64,000 nt of DNA, taken from contig NZ_JASZYG010000005.1 in assembly GCF_030317105.1 (NCBI RefSeq), positions 1 to 64,000 on the forward strand, given 5' to 3'. Below, one piece after another: positions 16,817 through 25,284 of this stretch; position 1 is the first letter of the stretch; each line of letters opens with the position of its first letter. Origin of the DNA: Variovorax brevis (GTDB taxonomy: Bacteria; Pseudomonadota; Gammaproteobacteria; Burkholderiales; Burkholderiaceae_C). The notes beneath the pieces are model-generated. The model ran no database searches, had not been told where the DNA came from, and saw only the letters and a list, made by a program, of their open reading frames with translations. Both the position numbers and the translations under genes were made by a program.

Positions 16817-17737
16817 TCAAGCTGGCGACAACGCACCCATCGTGAGATGCACCTCCTTGAGGTCTTCCAGGAAAGCCAGCGTGATGTCGTTCAGGTAGGC
16901 CCGTTTGCGGGAGGCCACATGAAAGGCCACGTCGTAGCGGATGAGTTCCGCGTTCAGCGGCGCGAGCAGGCCCGCCTCCACATAGGGCGCCGCGAAATGC
17001 TCCGGCAGATAGCCCAGGTGCCGCCCGGACAGGATCAGCACCAGGGCCGCCTCCATGTTGTCGGCGATGGCGGTGACCTGCACCTTCGGCTGCGTCAGTT
17101 GTGCCTCCGGCAGCGGATAGCTTCGCCAGGCCCAGTCGAAGCCCGCGATGTCTTCCATCGCCAAGCCGCCGGCACGACCAAACAGCGGATGGTCACGTCC
17201 GCAGTAGGCCACCTGCCGCTCCGAAAACAGCGGCGTGTAGACCAGCGTCGGCACGCGATGCCAGAAGTAGCCCACCGCCACGTGGAGCTGGCCGTTGATC
17301 AACTGCTCCTCCAGGTCGCTCGGCGTCCGCACGGAAATGGCGAAGCGCACCGCTTCGTCGCGCTTGCGAAAGCGGGCAATCGCCTGGCTGATGCGCACGT
17401 TCTGGCTCATCGGCGCATGGCCGATCAGGCCGAGGCTCAGGCTGCCCACCAACTGGCGGTCCACGTTGCGGGCTTCCGCACTGAAGTCGCTCAGCACTTC
17501 CATCAAGCGTCGCGAGCTTTGCGCGAAGCGCTCGCCCTTCGGCGTGAGCCGAAAGCCCCCGCGTCCTCGTTGGCACAGCGCGAAGCCCAGCCGCGTTTCC
17601 AGCGTGGCGAGCTGGCTGCTCAAGGTCGACTGGCCGACGTTGAGCGTGCCCTGCGCCGCCGACAGGCCACCGGCGTCCACGATGGCCAGGAAGACGCGAA
17701 TCAGGCGAAGGTCCAGGTCTGCGATGTTGGTCAACAT
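16817..17737 (-). CDS. LysR-family regulator of the arginine-pathway operon
   Basis: A 306-residue LTTR from ATG 17737; upstream in-frame codons to 18112 lie inside gbuA and are rejected. HTH: LRLIRVFLAIVDAGGLSAAQ, then GQSTLSSQLATLETRLG. The effector domain follows. It is divergent from gbuA with two tandem palindromes in the 94-bp intergenic region, an arrangement expected for LTTR recognition and activation sites. It most likely responds to arginine, 2-ketoarginine or 4-guanidinobutyrate (inference from the operon content). Confidence 0.85.
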   Translation of the reverse strand: MLTNIADLDLRLIRVFLAIVDAGGLSAAQGTLNVGQSTLSSQLATLETRLGFALCQRGRGGFRLTPKGERFAQSSRRLMEVLSDFSAEARNVDRQLVGSLSLGLIGHAPMSQNVRISQAIARFRKRDEAVRFAISVRTPSDLEEQLINGQLHVAVGYFWHRVPTLVYTPLFSERQVAYCGRDHPLFGRAGGLAMEDIAGFDWAWRSYPLPEAQLTQPKVQVTAIADNMEAALVLILSGRHLGYLPEHFAAPYVEAGLLAPLNAELIRYDVAFHVASRKRAYLNDITLAFLEDLKEVHLTMGALSPA

Positions 17738-17756
17738 AAGGGTTTCCCCGTTCGAT

Positions 17757-17793
17757 ACATCGATCCTAGTCGATGTGAACGCGATGACATCGC
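17757..17793. promoter_or_regulatory. Tandem palindromes, putative LysR binding region
   Basis: ACATCGA (17757-17763) and TCGATGT (17770-17776) form a perfect inverted repeat with 6-bp spacer. GCGATG (17781-17786) and CATCGC (17788-17793) form a second one around a single base. Both share a CGATG/CATCG core and their centres are about 20-21 bp apart, two helical turns. This fits a LysR recognition site plus activation site between the divergent LysR and gbuA genes. Confidence 0.55.
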
Positions 17794-17831
17794 CATGGAT
17801 CGAGCGAAGGCCAGTCCTTAGCATCCAGACC

Positions 17832-18905
17832 ATGAAATTCGCAAACCCCACCAGCGTCGAGCGCATGGCCTCGCCAACAGGCGAGATGGCCCCGGCTGCG
17901 GCGACGCCTTTCACATCGACCTCTCCAGATGTGAAGGGCGACCCGGCGTCCGGGAAGCAGGCCTTCCACCAGCCCCTGGGCGGCAACGACATGCCCCGCT
18001 TCGGCGGCATCGCCACGATGATGCGGTTGCCTGTGGCCGACACCCCGGCCGGGCTCGACGTGGGATTCGTCGGCGTTCCCTTCGACCTCGGCACCTCCAA
18101 TCGCGCCGGCACGCGCTTCGGCCCGCGCCAGATCCGCGCCGAATCGGTGCTGCTGCGGCCCTACAACATGGCGACGCGGGCGGCGCCCTTCGACGCCCTT
18201 CGCGTCGCGGACCTGGGCGACGTGGCCATCAACCCCTACAGCCTGCCCGATTCCATCGCGATCATCGAACGCGCCTTCGACGCCATCGCGGGCGCCGGCT
18301 GCAAGCCCATCACGCTCGGGGGCGACCACACAATCACCCTGCCGATCCTGCGCGCCCTGCGAAAGCTCCACGGGCCCGTCGGCCTGATCCATATCGACGC
18401 GCACGCGGATGTCAACGACACGATGTTCGGCGAGAAGATCGCGCATGGCACGCCCTTCCGGCGGGCGGTGGAAGAGGGCCTGGTCGATCCGCATCGCGTG
18501 GTCCAGATCGGACTGCGCGGCACCGGCTACACGGCGCAGGATTTCGACTGGTGCCGCCAGCAGGGCTTTCGCGTCGTGCAGGTGGAGGAATGCTGGGGCC
18601 AGTCGCTCACGCCCCTGATGTCCGAGGTGCGCGAGCGCGTCGGCGGCGGGCCGGTTTACTTCACGCTCGACATCGACGGCATCGACCCGGCGTTTGCGCC
18701 TGGCACCGGCACACCGGAAATCGCTGGCCTGACGGTGCCGCAAGTGCTGGAAGTCATCCGCGGGGCATGGGGGCTGAACCTCGTTGGCGCCGACGTGGTG
18801 GAGGTGTCGCCCCCCTACGACCCGCTGGGCACCACGGCCCTGCTCGCCGCCAACCTGGCCTACGAGCTGCTGTGCGTCATGCCCGGTGTGCTGCGCCGCG
18901 ACTGA
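17832..18905 (+). CDS. gbuA: Guanidinobutyrase (ureohydrolase family)
   Basis: Hydrolyses 4-guanidinobutyrate to GABA and urea. Binuclear-manganese motifs are intact: GGDHT, HIDAHADVND and DIDGIDPAFAPGTGTPE. The segment HQPLGGNDMPRFGGIATMMR is characteristic of GbuA and favours guanidinobutyrase over agmatinase. From ATG 17832 it has 357 residues, about 40 more than Pseudomonas GbuA, so the real start may be downstream (ATG 17865, ATG 17886 or GTG 17931); none has a clear Shine-Dalgarno. First gene of an operon containing an aldehyde dehydrogenase, aruI, gabT and gabD, which supports the assignment. Confidence 0.88.
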   Translation: MKFANPTSVERMASPTGEMAPAAATPFTSTSPDVKGDPASGKQAFHQPLGGNDMPRFGGIATMMRLPVADTPAGLDVGFVGVPFDLGTSNRAGTRFGPRQIRAESVLLRPYNMATRAAPFDALRVADLGDVAINPYSLPDSIAIIERAFDAIAGAGCKPITLGGDHTITLPILRALRKLHGPVGLIHIDAHADVNDTMFGEKIAHGTPFRRAVEEGLVDPHRVVQIGLRGTGYTAQDFDWCRQQGFRVVQVEECWGQSLTPLMSEVRERVGGGPVYFTLDIDGIDPAFAPGTGTPEIAGLTVPQVLEVIRGAWGLNLVGADVVEVSPPYDPLGTTALLAANLAYELLCVMPGVLRRD

Positions 18906-18927
18906 TCCAGACCAGGGCATGCACGTC

Positions 18928-20388
18928 ATGAACCTTTCCACCAAAGACCTGCGCGCTGCCGGCGCCGCCATCCATGGCGAGTGGCAGGCCGGGAAGGGCG
19001 CCGCGCTGTCGATCGCCAATCCGGTGACGGGCGCTCCCATCCTCTCCTTTGCCGCGGCCAGTGAGGCCCAGGTGAACCTCGCCGTCATGTCGGCCCGGAA
19101 GGCGATGCCCGAGTGGCGACGCACGAGCGCTGCGCAGCGCGGCCATGTCCTGCGCCGCATCGCCGAATTGGTGGCCGACCATCGCGAGCACCTCGCCGCC
19201 CTGCAATCCCTGTGCAACGGCAAGCCCGCCGCGGAGGCGCAAACGGATGTGAGCGATGTCATCGCCACCTTCCAGTACTACGCCGGGCTTTGCGCGCGTG
19301 GCGAGGGGCTGGATCCGCGAGACGTGCCGCTGCCCGATGCGGGCGTGAGCGCCGAACTGCAATACGTGCCGGTCGGCGTCGCAGCGCTCATCGTTCCCTG
19401 GAACTTCCCGATGGTGACGACCGCATGGAAGCTGGCGCCCGCGCTCGCGGCCGGGTGCACGGTGGTCCTCAAGCCTTCGGAGCTGACGCCGCTGGCCGAG
19501 ATCGCGTTGATGGACCTGATCCTGCAGTCGGGCCTGCCGCCCGGCGTGGTCAACCTCGTGTGCGGGGCCGGCAGCGTGGGCGCCGCGCTGGTCGACCATC
19601 CGGGCGTGGCGAAGGTGTCGTTCACCGGCAGCAACGCGACGGGTCAGCGCATCCTGCAGGCCTGTGGCGCGCGCATGCAGCGGGTCAGCCTCGAACTCGG
19701 CGGCAAGTCCGCCCTGATCGTGCTCGACGCCGCCGATCTGGACCTGGCCACCGAACTGGCGACGGCAGGCGCCTTCTACAACGCCGGGCAGATGTGCTCG
19801 GCCACCTCGCGTGTGCTGGTCGCGCGGCCGGTGTTCAAGAACTTCGTCGAGCGGCTGGTCGACGCCGCGCAAGCTTTGCGGCACGGCGATCCGGGTGACG
19901 CGTCGGTCAACCTCGGCCCCTTGATCAGCGCTGCGCAGCGCGAAAGCGTGCTGGGGCGCATCCGCCGCGGTGTCGCAGACGGTGCGCGCCTGCGCTGCGG
20001 TGGAAGCGCTGCGGGCAGCGAAGGCTTCGCCCTGCAACCCACCGTGTTCACGGACGCAACGGGCTCCGCCGCGCTTTGGCGCGAAGAGATCTTCGGCCCG
20101 GTGGTCTGCGTGGAGCCCTTTGACGATGACACGCAAGCCGCCGCCATCGCCAACGACAGCGACCACGGCCTCGTTGCCACCGTCGTGTCCACCGACCGTG
20201 ACCGCGCCCTGCGCCTGGCCGCAGAGCTGGAAGTCGGCACCGCCTGGGTCAACGTGCCGCAGCTCATCTATCCGCAGACCGCCTGGGGCGGCTTCAAGCA
20301 CAGCGGCCTGGGTCGGGAACTGGGCCCGTGGGGCCTGCAGGCCTTCCAGGAACTGCGCCACGTCATCGCCCCGCGCCCGCCGCAATGA
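18928..20388 (+). CDS. Aldehyde dehydrogenase, probably 4-guanidinobutyraldehyde dehydrogenase
   Basis: A 486-residue NAD(P)-dependent ALDH. Motifs: PWNFPMVT, SFTGSNATG, ELGGKSAL and YNAGQMCSATSR with the catalytic Cys; the conserved Glu lies in the ELGG motif. ATG 18928 is chosen over ATG 18919 because AGGG lies ten bases upstream. In the arginine transaminase pathway AruI yields 4-guanidinobutyraldehyde, which needs oxidation (KauB in Pseudomonas) before GbuA can act. Position between gbuA and the transporter in the same operon makes this the likely enzyme; betaine-aldehyde-like activity is an alternative. Confidence 0.82.
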   Translation: MNLSTKDLRAAGAAIHGEWQAGKGAALSIANPVTGAPILSFAAASEAQVNLAVMSARKAMPEWRRTSAAQRGHVLRRIAELVADHREHLAALQSLCNGKPAAEAQTDVSDVIATFQYYAGLCARGEGLDPRDVPLPDAGVSAELQYVPVGVAALIVPWNFPMVTTAWKLAPALAAGCTVVLKPSELTPLAEIALMDLILQSGLPPGVVNLVCGAGSVGAALVDHPGVAKVSFTGSNATGQRILQACGARMQRVSLELGGKSALIVLDAADLDLATELATAGAFYNAGQMCSATSRVLVARPVFKNFVERLVDAAQALRHGDPGDASVNLGPLISAAQRESVLGRIRRGVADGARLRCGGSAAGSEGFALQPTVFTDATGSAALWREEIFGPVVCVEPFDDDTQAAAIANDSDHGLVATVVSTDRDRALRLAAELEVGTAWVNVPQLIYPQTAWGGFKHSGLGRELGPWGLQAFQELRHVIAPRPPQ

Positions 20389-20440
20389 GCCCTTGCCAAC
20401 CCATCACTTTCCCACGTTACAACAACCCGGAGGAGTCGAC

Positions 20441-21217
20441 ATGAAAACCCGCTACCTGATCGCCACCGCACTGACCATCCTGAGCCTGAATGCCGCGGCC
20501 AAGGAATGGAAGGAAGTCACCATTGCCATGGACGCGACCTATCCGCCCTTCGAATCGGTGGCGCCCGATGGCAAGCTGGTCGGCTTCGAGGTCGACCTGT
20601 CCAATGCGCTGTGCGAGCAGCTCAAGCTCAAGTGCAAGCTGGTCAACACCGCATTCGATGCCTTGATTCCCGGCCTGGTCTCGAAGAAGTCCGATGCGCT
20701 CATCACCTCGCTGAACATCAACGACGATCGCAAGCGCCTGATCGACTTCACCGAACCCTACTACCGCATGGAAAACAGGTTCGTGCAGAAGAAGGGTGCC
20801 ACCACCGTTGTCAGCCCCGAGGGGCTCAAGGGCAAGACGATCGCCGTGCAGGCCGGCACGGCGCAGGCGAGCTATGTGCGCAAGGTGTATGGCAACGTCG
20901 CCAACGTCAAGTACTACCAGGGCGCGAGCGAGCCGTACCTCGAGTTGCTGGGTGGCCGCGCCGACCTGCATTTCGGCTTTGTCGTGCAGGTCAATGACAG
21001 CTTTCTGAGCAAGGATGGAAAGGACTACGAGTTCGTCGGCCCTTCGCTCTCGGGCAAGGACGACAAGTCGCTCGGCGAAGGCGTCGCGGTGGCGGTGCGC
21101 AAGGGCGATCCGGAACTCAAGGAGCTGTTCAACCAGGGCCTGCAGGCGCTGCGCAAGAATGGCACGCTCAAGAAGATCAACGACAAGTACTTCCCCTTCA
21201 CCCTCGTGGTGGACTGA
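20441..21217 (+). CDS. Basic amino-acid ABC transporter, periplasmic binding protein
   Basis: A 258-residue protein with signal peptide KTRYLIATALTILSLNAAA and the SBP_bac_3 fold. The opening VTIAMDATYPPFESVAPDGK, the LVGFEVDLSNALCEQL stretch and SLNINDDRKRLIDFTEPYYR match lysine/arginine/ornithine (ArgT-like) binding proteins. GGAGGAG precedes the ATG at 20441. With the two permeases and ATPase downstream it forms a complete importer, presumably for arginine or its deaminated or guanidino derivatives given the surrounding enzymes. Confidence 0.9.
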   Translation: MKTRYLIATALTILSLNAAAKEWKEVTIAMDATYPPFESVAPDGKLVGFEVDLSNALCEQLKLKCKLVNTAFDALIPGLVSKKSDALITSLNINDDRKRLIDFTEPYYRMENRFVQKKGATTVVSPEGLKGKTIAVQAGTAQASYVRKVYGNVANVKYYQGASEPYLELLGGRADLHFGFVVQVNDSFLSKDGKDYEFVGPSLSGKDDKSLGEGVAVAVRKGDPELKELFNQGLQALRKNGTLKKINDKYFPFTLVVD

Positions 21218-21247
21218 ACGCACAGGGTGAAGAGAGAGGGGCCAGGG

Positions 21248-21952
21248 ATGGACTATCTGTGGAACGTGTTGGCAGCCGCTTCGGTCACGCTCGAGGTGGC
21301 ATTGGGTTCGCTCGTGCTGGCGATCGCGCTGGGCCTGCTTGGCGCCTGGGCCAAGATCTCGGGCGGGCGCTGGTCGGCCAGCGCAGCCAATGCCTATACG
21401 ACGCTGATCCGCGGCGTGCCCGACCTGGTGCTGATGCTGCTGTTCTTCTACGGCGGCCCCGCGCTCATCAACCTCGCGCTGGCCGGGTTGGGCATCGACA
21501 CACACGTGGACATCCCCGCTTTCTTCGCGGCGCTGGTCACGCTGGGCCTGATCTTCGGCGGCTACCTCACCGAGACTTTTCGCGGCGCCATCCTGGGCAT
21601 TCCCAAAGGCCAGATCGAAGCGGCGAAAGCCTTCGGCCTGGGCCGGGTGCGCATGGCGTGGCGCATCGTGCTGCCGCAGATGGCGCGCCTTGCCTTGCCG
21701 GGCTTCACCAACACTTGGCTGGTGCTGGTGAAGTCCACCGCGCTGGTGTCGGTGCTGGGCCTGGAAGACATCATGTTCCGCGCCAAGAACGCAGCGCAGG
21801 CCACGCGGCAACCCTTCACCTTCTTCCTGCTCACGGCGGCGGTGTACCTGCTCATCACGACCGCGTCGATGCTGTTGCTGCGCTGGCTTGAAAAGCGCGG
21901 TGCGCGCAGCCTGACGCGTCCGATTTCGCAGCCCGCTGCGGCCCTGCCATGA
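21248..21952 (+). CDS. Amino-acid ABC transporter permease (HisQ-like)
   Basis: A 234-residue inner-membrane protein with about five helices. The polar permease signature is visible as YLTETFRGAILGIPKGQIEA followed by AKAFGLGRVRMAWRIVLPQM, the EAA loop that docks the ATPase. It is the first of two paired permeases of a polar amino-acid importer; the second starts 10 bp after its stop. ATG 21248 follows a purine-rich GAGAGAGGGG stretch. Confidence 0.9.
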   Translation: MDYLWNVLAAASVTLEVALGSLVLAIALGLLGAWAKISGGRWSASAANAYTTLIRGVPDLVLMLLFFYGGPALINLALAGLGIDTHVDIPAFFAALVTLGLIFGGYLTETFRGAILGIPKGQIEAAKAFGLGRVRMAWRIVLPQMARLALPGFTNTWLVLVKSTALVSVLGLEDIMFRAKNAAQATRQPFTFFLLTAAVYLLITTASMLLLRWLEKRGARSLTRPISQPAAALP

Positions 21953-21962
21953 GGTGCACACC

Positions 21963-22670
21963 ATGAACTGGGACCTGATCGCCGAGAACTGGGAGCTCTT
22001 CGCCCGAGGCGTCGGCATTTCGCTCGGGCTGACTGCAGGCGCGGCGCTCTTCGGACTGCTGCTGCCGGTGCCGCTGGCCTTTGCGCGCAATGCGAGCCGG
22101 CGCATCTTCTGGATGCCGGTGGCGGCCTTCACCTTCGTGATCCGCGGCACGCCGGCGCTGGTGCAGCTCTACCTCATCTACTACGGCATGTCGCAGTTCG
22201 AAGCGGTTCGCGGCAGCGTGATGTGGCCCCTGCTGTCGAGCGCGGCTTTTTGCGCCTTGCTGGCCTTCGTCATCAACACGACGGCCTACACCACCGAGAT
22301 CTTTCGCGGTGCGCTGGCCACATTGCCCAAGGGCGAGATCGAGGCGGCGCTGAGCTTCGGCATGTCGCGCTGGACGATGGCGCGCCGCATCCTGGCGCCC
22401 TCGATGCTGCGGCGCGCGCTGCCCCAGTACGCCAACGAAGTCATCATGCTGCTGCACATGAGCTCGCTCGCCGGCCTGGTGACCCTGCTGGACGTCACCG
22501 GTGCCGCACGCTTCATCAACGCCGAGTTCTACGTGGCCTTCGAGCCCTTCATCACGGCCGGCGTCATTTACCTCCTGCTCACCTTGTTGCTGGTGCGCCT
22601 GTTCGGCGCTGCCGAGCGGCGCTGGCTGGTGCACCTGCGACCACGTGCGCTGCACGAGCCCACCCCCTGA
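21963..22670 (+). CDS. Amino-acid ABC transporter permease (HisM-like)
   Basis: A 235-residue permease with several hydrophobic helices and the EAA-type loop TTEIFRGALATLPKGEIEAA followed by LSFGMSRWTMARRILAPSML. GAGGTG precedes the ATG at 21963; a GTG at 21954 is less likely. Partner of the preceding permease. The HisQM pairing is typical for basic amino-acid uptake systems. Confidence 0.9.
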   Translation: MNWDLIAENWELFARGVGISLGLTAGAALFGLLLPVPLAFARNASRRIFWMPVAAFTFVIRGTPALVQLYLIYYGMSQFEAVRGSVMWPLLSSAAFCALLAFVINTTAYTTEIFRGALATLPKGEIEAALSFGMSRWTMARRILAPSMLRRALPQYANEVIMLLHMSSLAGLVTLLDVTGAARFINAEFYVAFEPFITAGVIYLLLTLLLVRLFGAAERRWLVHLRPRALHEPTP

Positions 22671-22684
22671 ACTCCCCACCCTCC

Positions 22685-23560
22685 ATGCCGACGTTCACCA
22701 TGACCACTCCATCGTTTGCCGCGCTCGACACGCCGCTGCGGGTTCCACCGGACACAGCAGGCACCCACGCCGCCTCCGTCGCCATCAGTTCGGCGCCGTA
22801 TCCGCTGCAGTTGCGGCAGCTTCACAAGCGCTATGGATCGAACGAGGTCCTGCGCGGCGTATCGCTGACGGCGCGCAAGGGCGACGTGCTGAGCATCATC
22901 GGCTCCAGCGGCTCGGGCAAGAGCACGCTGTTGCGCTGCATCAACCTGCTGGAGCATCCGACCGAGGGCGAGATCCTGGTCAACGGCGAGGCCTTGCGCC
23001 TGAAGCGCGATGCGCACGGCGATCTCGAATGCGCGGACCACAAGCAGTTGCAACGGGTGCGCTCCAAGCTGGCGATGGTCTTCCAGGGCTTCAACCTGTG
23101 GTCGCACATGACGGTGCTGGAGAACATCATCGAGGCGCCGGTGCATGTGCTGCGCATGAGCAAGCCGGCGGCCATCGAGGCGGCCGAGGCCTATCTGCAC
23201 AAGGTCGGCCTGTACGAACGGCGGCACTACCATCCCGCGCATCTCTCGGGCGGGCAGCAGCAGCGCGCGGCCATCGCGCGGGCCCTGGCCGTGGAGCCGG
23301 ACGCGCTGCTGTTCGATGAGCCGACCTCGGCGCTCGATCCTGAACTGGTGGGCGAGGTGCTGCGCGTCATGCAATCGCTGGCCCAAGAGGGGCGCACCAT
23401 GGTGGTCGTCACCCACGAGATGGGATTCGCGCGCAGCGTCTCGAACCACGTGATCTTCCTGCACCGCGGACTGATCGAGGAAGAGGGCGACCCATCGCAG
23501 GTGCTGAGCCAGCCGCGCAGCGAACGGCTGCAGCAGTTCATCTCCGGCTCGCTGAAGTGA
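22685..23560 (+). CDS. Amino-acid ABC transporter ATPase (HisP-like)
   Basis: A 291-residue cytoplasmic ATPase. Walker A GSSGSGKST, Q-loop FQGFNLW, signature LSGGQQQR, Walker B ALLFDEPTSALD and the switch His in VVVTHEMGFAR are intact. The first ~30 residues before YPLQLRQLHKRYG are an unusual Ser/Thr/Pro-rich lead; ATG 22700 is an alternative start giving 286 residues. It energises the importer encoded by the three preceding genes and ends 7 bp before aruI. Confidence 0.92.
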   Translation: MPTFTMTTPSFAALDTPLRVPPDTAGTHAASVAISSAPYPLQLRQLHKRYGSNEVLRGVSLTARKGDVLSIIGSSGSGKSTLLRCINLLEHPTEGEILVNGEALRLKRDAHGDLECADHKQLQRVRSKLAMVFQGFNLWSHMTVLENIIEAPVHVLRMSKPAAIEAAEAYLHKVGLYERRHYHPAHLSGGQQQRAAIARALAVEPDALLFDEPTSALDPELVGEVLRVMQSLAQEGRTMVVVTHEMGFARSVSNHVIFLHRGLIEEEGDPSQVLSQPRSERLQQFISGSLK

Positions 23561-23567
23561 GGGCGAC

Positions 23568-25235
23568 ATGAAGACCCTTGGCGAAGTCCTGATCGAATTG
23601 CTCGAAGACTATGGCGTGGACCATGTCTTCGGCATCCCCGGCGTCCACACAGTGGAGCTTTACCGCGGCCTGGCCCGCTCGCGCATCCGCCACGTCACGC
23701 CGCGCCACGAGCAAGGCGCCGGCTTCATGGCCGACGGCTATGCGCGCGTGAGCGGCAAGCCGGGCGTGTGCCTCATCATCACCGGGCCCGGCATGACCAA
23801 CATCGCCACGGCGCTGGGACAGGCCCATGCCGATTCGGTGCCGATGCTGGTGATCTCCAGCGTCAACGCGCGCAGTCAGCTGGGCCATGGCAACGGGCAT
23901 CTGCACGAGTTGCCCTCGCAGCAAGGGCTCATCGCCGGGCTCACCGCCTTCTCGCACACGTTGATGCAACCGGATGACCTGCCGGCCGTGCTGGCGCGTG
24001 CATTTGCCGTGTTCGACAGTGCGCGGCCGCGGCCGGTGCACATCGAGATTCCGCTCGATGTGATCACGGCCGATGCGAGCCACCTCAATCGGCAGAGGCC
24101 CGAAAGATCCCGCAAGCCGGTGGCCAGCCAGCCATCGATCGACGATGCAACGGCGCTTCTGGCGCGTGCCGTTCGGCCGCTGATTCTTGCGGGCGGCGGT
24201 GCGGTGAATGCCGGACCCGCACTGCAAGCGCTGGCCGAACAACTGGGCGCCCCCACCGCGCTCACCATCAACGCCAAGGGCTTGCTGCCACCACGGCATC
24301 CGCTGCTGCTGGGCTCGACCCAATCCACGGTCGCCGTGCGCGCGCTGGTGCGCGAAGCGGATGTGGTGCTGGCCGTGGGGACCGAGCTGGGCGAAACGGA
24401 CTACGACACGGTCTTCGACGGCGGCTTTGCATTGGGCGGCGCGCTGATCCGCGTCGACATCGACACCGCGCAGTTGTCGCGCAATTTCGAGCCGACTTGC
24501 ACTGTGCTGGGAGACAGCGGCGATGTGCTGGCGCGGCTCGTCTCGAGCTTGCGCGACTTGCCTCACGCCGGCGCCGGCTCGCGTTTGCAAGGCGCTCCGT
24601 CGTGGGGCGCCGAACGTGTGCGCGCCGTTCGAACGCAGCTCGAAGAAGAATGGGATTCGCAGTTCCGCGCGCAACGGCACTACCTGCGGACGGTGCTGGA
24701 TGTCCTGCCTGGCGCCATCTTTGCGGGCGACTCCACCCAGCCGGTTTACCAAGGCAATCTCGCGATCGACATGCCGGGGCCGCGGCGCTGGTTCAATTCA
24801 TCCACCGGCTATGGCACCCTGGGCTACGGCCTGCCGGCCGCCGTCGGCGCCCAACTGGCCGCGCCCGGCACACCCGTGGTCTGCTTGATCGGCGATGGCG
24901 GACTGCAGTTCACGCTGCCCGAACTCGCCAGCGCCGTGGAAGCGGGCGTGCCGATCGTCGTGCTGCTGTGGAACAACTTCGGCTATGGCGAAATCAAGCG
25001 CTACATGCAGCGCAGGGACATCGCGCCCATCGGCGTCGATATCTACACGCCGGACTTCCAGATGCTGGCGCGCGGCTTCGGCTGCGACGCTTGCCGCGCC
25101 GACGACGAAGCATCGCTGCGAGAGGCGCTCGCGCAAGTGCCGGGCGGCGCACGGCGCAAACCCCTTGTGATCGAGACTTCGGAAGCGCAGTGGCATGAGG
25201 CTTACCTGCGCGATCGACTCGCCGCCGGTCGCTGA
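23568..25235 (+). CDS. aruI: 2-Ketoarginine (5-guanidino-2-oxopentanoate) decarboxylase
   Basis: A 555-residue thiamine-diphosphate enzyme. The N-terminal domain contains the cofactor-activating Glu in TPRHEQGAGFMADGYARVSG, and the C-terminal domain the ThDP/Mg motif GDGGLQFTLPELASAVEAGV followed by NNFGYGEIK. The combination HGNGHLHELPSQQG and overall layout match AruI rather than acetolactate synthase. It decarboxylates 2-ketoarginine to 4-guanidinobutyraldehyde. The gene sits between the importer genes and gabT, in the same operon as gbuA. The transaminase that makes 2-ketoarginine (AruH) is not in the window. Confidence 0.85.
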   Translation: MKTLGEVLIELLEDYGVDHVFGIPGVHTVELYRGLARSRIRHVTPRHEQGAGFMADGYARVSGKPGVCLIITGPGMTNIATALGQAHADSVPMLVISSVNARSQLGHGNGHLHELPSQQGLIAGLTAFSHTLMQPDDLPAVLARAFAVFDSARPRPVHIEIPLDVITADASHLNRQRPERSRKPVASQPSIDDATALLARAVRPLILAGGGAVNAGPALQALAEQLGAPTALTINAKGLLPPRHPLLLGSTQSTVAVRALVREADVVLAVGTELGETDYDTVFDGGFALGGALIRVDIDTAQLSRNFEPTCTVLGDSGDVLARLVSSLRDLPHAGAGSRLQGAPSWGAERVRAVRTQLEEEWDSQFRAQRHYLRTVLDVLPGAIFAGDSTQPVYQGNLAIDMPGPRRWFNSSTGYGTLGYGLPAAVGAQLAAPGTPVVCLIGDGGLQFTLPELASAVEAGVPIVVLLWNNFGYGEIKRYMQRRDIAPIGVDIYTPDFQMLARGFGCDACRADDEASLREALAQVPGGARRKPLVIETSEAQWHEAYLRDRLAAGR

Positions 25236-25284
25236 TGGCGTCCGGCTCTTCCGCAATTTTTTCCAACCCCATGAGAGACACCGC

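Noticed and set aside
17766..19268. 500-codon minus-strand ORF opposite gbuA
   Set aside because: Antisense shadow; gbuA motifs are intact on the plus strand.
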